A DNA stretch of 64,000 nt from Paraburkholderia tropica. GTDB lineage: Bacteria; Pseudomonadota; Gammaproteobacteria; Burkholderiales; Burkholderiaceae. The DNA lies in contig NZ_FNZM01000016.1 in assembly GCF_900109265.1 (NCBI RefSeq), forward strand, positions 1 through 64,000, in the 5' to 3' direction. Of the stretch, positions 61,041 through 64,000 are shown piece by piece. Position 1 is the first letter of the stretch, and every line of letters begins with the position of its first letter. Below the pieces are notes generated by a model that did not search any database, was not told the origin of the DNA, and saw only the letters and a program-made list of their open reading frames with translations. The translations under genes were made by a program, and so were the position numbers.

Positions 61041-62120
61041 ATGGCCGCCATTCGCATCGACCATCTGGCTTTTCTCACGCCGGGCAACTATCGCGACGAA
61101 TCGCCGTTCGAAGGCATCGAGCAATCGCTCGATCTGTTCGCCGTGGGCGAGACGCTCGGTTACGACAGCGCCTGGGTGCGCCAGCGGCATCTCGAACGCG
61201 CGGTGTCGTCGGCGGCGACGTTTCTCGCGGCGGCAAGCCAGCGCACCGCGCGCATCGGGCTTGGCGCGGCGGTGATCCAAATGGGCTACGAGAATCCGTT
61301 CAGGCTCGCCGAAGATCTCGCGAGCGTCGATGTGCTGTCGCGCGGGCGATTGAATGTGGGCTTGAGCGCCGGTGCGCCTGGACATGGCGCGTTGCTCGGC
61401 GAGCGTTTGTTCGATGCCGATCCGCAGCAGATCGACTTCTCGTATGCGCGCATCGCGCGGCTGCGCCAGAACCTCGCGGGCGATTGGCTCGGCGATGCCG
61501 ACACCTTCGTCGAGTCGGCGGCGGGCCGGTTGCGTCCGCGCGTGACGCCGTATGCGGCCGGGCTCACCGAGCGTCTCTGGTACGGCGGCGGCTCGCTGCG
61601 CTCGGTGGAGTGGGCGGCGCGCAACGGCTTCAATCTGCTGATCGGCAACATCACGGCGGGCGAGGGCACCGACCATTTTCGCGAGGCGCAATTGCGGCAG
61701 ATCGCGGCGTACCGCGGGAACTGGCACGATGCGCGGCCGCCGCGCATCGCGCTGGGGCGCGTGATCGTGCCGCTCGACAGCGCGAGCACCGCGACGCGCG
61801 AGTTCTATCGCGCGTATGCAGCGGGCCGTCATGCGCGCACGCTGATGCCGCACGGCGAACGCCGCACGCTGTTCGCGCCCGATCTGGTCGGCAGCGCGGA
61901 GGAGATCGTCGCTGCGCTTCAGGCCGATCCCGTGTTAGCCGAGGTGAGCGAGCTGCGCCTCGAATTGCCGTACGACCTGCCATTCGAGCACTATCGGCAA
62001 ATTCTGGAGGACGTGGCTACGCGCGTTGCGCCACGGCTTGGATGGCGGGCGCGGGATGCACTAGCGGCGGCGAATGTTGCTATGCCGGATGTGGCGCGTG
62101 ATCGGCGCGAAGTCGCTTGA
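61041..62120 (+). CDS. LLM class flavin-dependent oxidoreductase
   Basis: A 359-residue luciferase-like flavoprotein. The start at 61041 has GGAGACGGT directly upstream; an ATG at 61002 overlapping the previous gene is an alternative. RIDHLAFLTPGNY near the N terminus, GLGAAVIQMGYENPFRLAEDLASVDVLSRGRLNVGLSAG, and LWYGGGSLRSVEWAARNGFNLLIGN identify the family. It is the third LLM enzyme of the locus, distinct in sequence from the other two, and 31 bp after the binding-protein gene. Substrate unknown. Confidence 0.88.
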   Translation: MAAIRIDHLAFLTPGNYRDESPFEGIEQSLDLFAVGETLGYDSAWVRQRHLERAVSSAATFLAAASQRTARIGLGAAVIQMGYENPFRLAEDLASVDVLSRGRLNVGLSAGAPGHGALLGERLFDADPQQIDFSYARIARLRQNLAGDWLGDADTFVESAAGRLRPRVTPYAAGLTERLWYGGGSLRSVEWAARNGFNLLIGNITAGEGTDHFREAQLRQIAAYRGNWHDARPPRIALGRVIVPLDSASTATREFYRAYAAGRHARTLMPHGERRTLFAPDLVGSAEEIVAALQADPVLAEVSELRLELPYDLPFEHYRQILEDVATRVAPRLGWRARDALAAANVAMPDVARDRREVA

Positions 62121-62245
62121 TCGCTCGCTCAATCGCTTAGTCACGGCGGGCATATCGTTCTCGCGAATGGCTGGTTGCGATACCCGTGCGCAAACATCAA
62201 AATCATTCATTATCCTGATCAATATAACGAGGAATTCAATTCAGT

Positions 62246-62590
62246 ATGAGCCGTGACCTTCTGATTCTGCTCCAGCCCGGTTTCTCCGATCCGGCTCATC
62301 CCGGCGAACGTTTCATCTGCCCGCACGGTGCGCCAATCGAAGGGCTGCTCGCGAGCGATCCCGCGCGCGTGGCGCGACTCGACGTGAAGCGCGTGCCGTT
62401 CGCGCGACCGCGTGCCGCCGTCGTTGCGGTGCTCGACGAAGCACATCAAGGTCTGCCCGTGCTGGTGTTCGGCGATGAACAGCCGCCGCCCGCCGACGCC
62501 CAGACGCTCGGTGAGCGCCGCTTCGTCAACGACCCGCAGCGCATTCTCGCGTTGCTTGCCGAGCGCCACGGCTTTCCCAAAGTGCATTGA
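62246..62590 (+). CDS. DUF3088 family protein
   Basis: A 114-residue protein with the DUF3088 pattern: RDLLILLQPGFSDPAHPGERFICPHGA at the N terminus, RLDVKRVPFARPRAAVV in the middle, and LPVLVF. The layout recalls a thioredoxin-like fold, although the family CxxC motif is not kept (CPHG only). GAGG lies about 15 bases before the ATG in an AT-rich leader. It sits between an LLM monooxygenase and the M20 deacetylase in what looks like one operon. Function unknown. Confidence 0.8.
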   Translation: MSRDLLILLQPGFSDPAHPGERFICPHGAPIEGLLASDPARVARLDVKRVPFARPRAAVVAVLDEAHQGLPVLVFGDEQPPPADAQTLGERRFVNDPQRILALLAERHGFPKVH

Positions 62591-62634
62591 GTCTGCTCAC
62601 GCATTCGCCCGCAGTCCGTCATCAGGAAATCGCG

Positions 62635-63894
62635 ATGTCCAATTTCGTATCGTCCGGCGAGGCACTCGCTGCCGCGCCGAATGAACCTTCGCCCGCGGCG
62701 CTCGACTGGGTGCGTCGCCTCGTTTCAATCGACACCACGAGTCATCTGCCGAATCTCGGCCTGATCGAGATCGTGCGCGACGAACTCGCGCGCCACGGCA
62801 TCGAAGCGACGCTGGTGCACGACCGGCGTGAGGGTTGGGCCAATCTCTTCGCGACGGTGCCCGCGCATGACGGCGCGCGCGACGGCGGCATCGTGCTCTC
62901 GGGACACACCGATGTTGTTCCGGTGGCGGGGCAGCAATGGGACAGCGATCCCTTCGCGCCCGAAGTGCGTGACGGGCGTCTGTTCGGTCGCGGCACCTGC
63001 GATATGAAGGGGTTTATCGGCACGGCGCTTGCGTTGCTGCCGCACATTCGCGAGACGCGCCTCGCGCAGCCGTTGCACTTCGCGCTCTCGTACGATGAAG
63101 AAATCGGATGCGTGGGCGCGCCGCATCTGATCGCCGATCTCAAGCGGCGCGGCGTGCGGCCCGCCGGTTGCATCGTCGGCGAGCCGACTGGCATGCGCAC
63201 GGTGATCGCGCACAAGGGCATTCACACGTATCGCTGTTGCGTACGTGGCCACGCGGCGCATTCCTCGCTCACGCCGAAGGGGCTGAACGCGATCGAATAT
63301 GCGGCGCGCCTGATTTGCCATATCCGCGATATTGCTGATCAGTTTCGCGAACAGGGACCCTTCGACGACCTCTTCGACGTGCCGTTTACGACCGCGCAAA
63401 CGAGCCTGATCGAAGGCGGCAATGCGATCAACACGGTGCCCGCCGAATGTCGCTTCTCGTTCGAGTTCCGCAATCTGCCGAATGTGGCGCCGGAGACAGT
63501 GATCGGGCGCATCGAAGCGTGGGCGCGCGAAACGCTGTTGCCGCGGATGCGCGCCGAGCATCCGGCGGCGGCCATCGAGTTCGAGCGGCTTTCGTCGTCG
63601 CCGGGACTCGATGCCGCCGAGGAAGCGGCGATCACGCAACTCGTGCGCGCGTTGACCGGCGAGCGCGAGCGGCGCAAGGTCGCCTACGGCACTGAAGCGG
63701 GACTGTTTGCGCAGGCCGGTATCCCGACCGTGGTGTGCGGACCCGGCCATATCGAACAGGCGCATCGTGCCAACGAATACGTGTCGCTCGATCAGCTGGC
63801 GAGCGGCGAGCGTTTCCTGCGCCGCGTGATTCGCAGCCTCGAAGCGGACGATGGACTGGCCGCCGAGGCGGAACGCGCGGCGCTAGTCGTTTGA
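62635..63894 (+). CDS. M20 family N-acyl-amino acid deacetylase (ArgE-like)
   Basis: A 419-residue M20A zinc peptidase of the acetylornithine deacetylase class. Metal ligands are His91 and Asp93 in GHTDVVPV, Asp123 in GTCDMKG, the general base/ligand pair Glu155-Glu156 in SYDEEIG, then VGEPTG and a C-terminal GPGHIEQAHRANEYV. AGGA lies 8 bases before the start at 62635. Proteobacterial arginine synthesis in this group normally uses ArgJ, and this copy sits in the monooxygenase/ABC locus. Removal of the N-acetyl group after C-S cleavage, as YxeP does in Bacillus, is therefore a better guess than arginine synthesis. Confidence 0.88.
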   Translation: MSNFVSSGEALAAAPNEPSPAALDWVRRLVSIDTTSHLPNLGLIEIVRDELARHGIEATLVHDRREGWANLFATVPAHDGARDGGIVLSGHTDVVPVAGQQWDSDPFAPEVRDGRLFGRGTCDMKGFIGTALALLPHIRETRLAQPLHFALSYDEEIGCVGAPHLIADLKRRGVRPAGCIVGEPTGMRTVIAHKGIHTYRCCVRGHAAHSSLTPKGLNAIEYAARLICHIRDIADQFREQGPFDDLFDVPFTTAQTSLIEGGNAINTVPAECRFSFEFRNLPNVAPETVIGRIEAWARETLLPRMRAEHPAAAIEFERLSSSPGLDAAEEAAITQLVRALTGERERRKVAYGTEAGLFAQAGIPTVVCGPGHIEQAHRANEYVSLDQLASGERFLRRVIRSLEADDGLAAEAERAALVV

Positions 63895-63947
63895 ATGCGG
63901 GTGTCAGTGTGACGAGCATCCCAACAACATCCGGAGACGACGCCATC

Positions 63948-64000
63948 ATGGGCAATCGCGAACGCATCGAGACATTCGCAGACATCGCTATTTCATCCGC
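63948..64000 (+). CDS. Start of a further gene (partial, cut by window end)
   Basis: An ATG at 63948 preceded by CGGAGACGA opens a frame that runs off the end of the window (MGNRERIETFADIAISS, 17 residues). It lies 53 bp after the M20 gene in the same direction, so the operon probably continues. Not recognisable from this much sequence. Confidence 0.6.
   Translation, partial: MGNRERIETFADIAISS

Noticed and set aside
62635..63894. Arginine biosynthesis gene argE
   Set aside because: No arginine genes are adjacent, and the context is monooxygenases and amino-acid import. Sequence class alone does not decide substrate.
1..64000. CRISPR arrays, insertion sequences, prophage genes, tRNA and rRNA
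   Set aside because: None was seen: no regular 25-40 bp repeats with spacers, no transposase or integrase sequence, and no cloverleaf-like or rRNA-like segments recognised by eye.

Overview
The window is GC-rich (roughly 60-65% by eye) and gene-dense. It fits a soil or plant-associated Burkholderiales genome of the Paraburkholderia/Caballeronia/Burkholderia type, on a secondary-replicon or accessory part of the chromosome. Supporting markers are two Burkholderia-type general porins, a DUF4148 exported protein, many divergent LysR/AraC-regulated catabolic units, and no ribosomal, tRNA or replication genes. I found no rRNA, tRNA, CRISPR array, insertion sequence or prophage.

Layout. (1) 0-6.8 kb: the 3' part of an aromatic-catabolism operon with a LigJ-type hydratase, an amidohydrolase, an HpcH/HpaI aldolase, a TPP enzyme, a 4,5-dihydroxyphthalate-decarboxylase-like protein and an MFS importer. 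(2) 6.8-15.5 kb: a second MFS protein, a ketoglutarate-semialdehyde-type dehydrogenase, DUF4148, two porins, a beta-propeller lactonase and an AraC regulator. (3) 15.6-22.1 kb: a paralogous catabolic operon on the minus strand with aldolase (about 90% identical to the first), class III extradiol dioxygenase, MFS, amidohydrolase and decarboxylase-like protein, plus a divergent LysR gene. Together the two clusters supply most steps of a protocatechuate/gallate 4,5-cleavage-like route. (4) 22.1-28.3 kb: an aldehyde dehydrogenase/LysR pair and an MHS transporter + M20 hydrolase operon with a divergent LysR. (5) 28.3-34 kb: a glycine-zipper lipoprotein, an EF-G-like GTPase and a slipin/NfeD protease pair. 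(6) 34-38.6 kb: a SRPBCC protein, an XenA-like ene-reductase, and an MDR + VOC operon with a divergent LysR.

(7) 38.6-49.4 kb has a sulfur and organosulfur scavenging character: two divergent acyl-CoA-dehydrogenase-fold flavoproteins (one DszC-like), a TauD-family dioxygenase, a sulfate-binding protein, a PhnD-like protein, a polar-amino-acid-type ABC importer lacking an ATPase, and psiE. (8) 49.8-64 kb is the most interesting part: a deacylase, a GNAT acetyltransferase, two paralogous amino-acid-type binding proteins, a TonB-dependent receptor, three luciferase-like monooxygenases, a fused permease-ATPase ABC protein, a DUF3088 protein and an M20 deacetylase. These parts match by class the Bacillus subtilis yxe/ytm operons (N-acetylate, oxidatively cleave C-S, deacetylate). 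The region is proposed here as a Gram-negative, TonB-equipped S-substituted-cysteine salvage locus. The substrate is inferred, not shown.

Regulatory sequence is unusually legible: a LysR box with T-N11-A geometry at 37.70 kb, a long dyad abutting a promoter at 46.5 kb, a rho-independent terminator at 52.65 kb, and several perfect palindromes in porin and intergenic regions.
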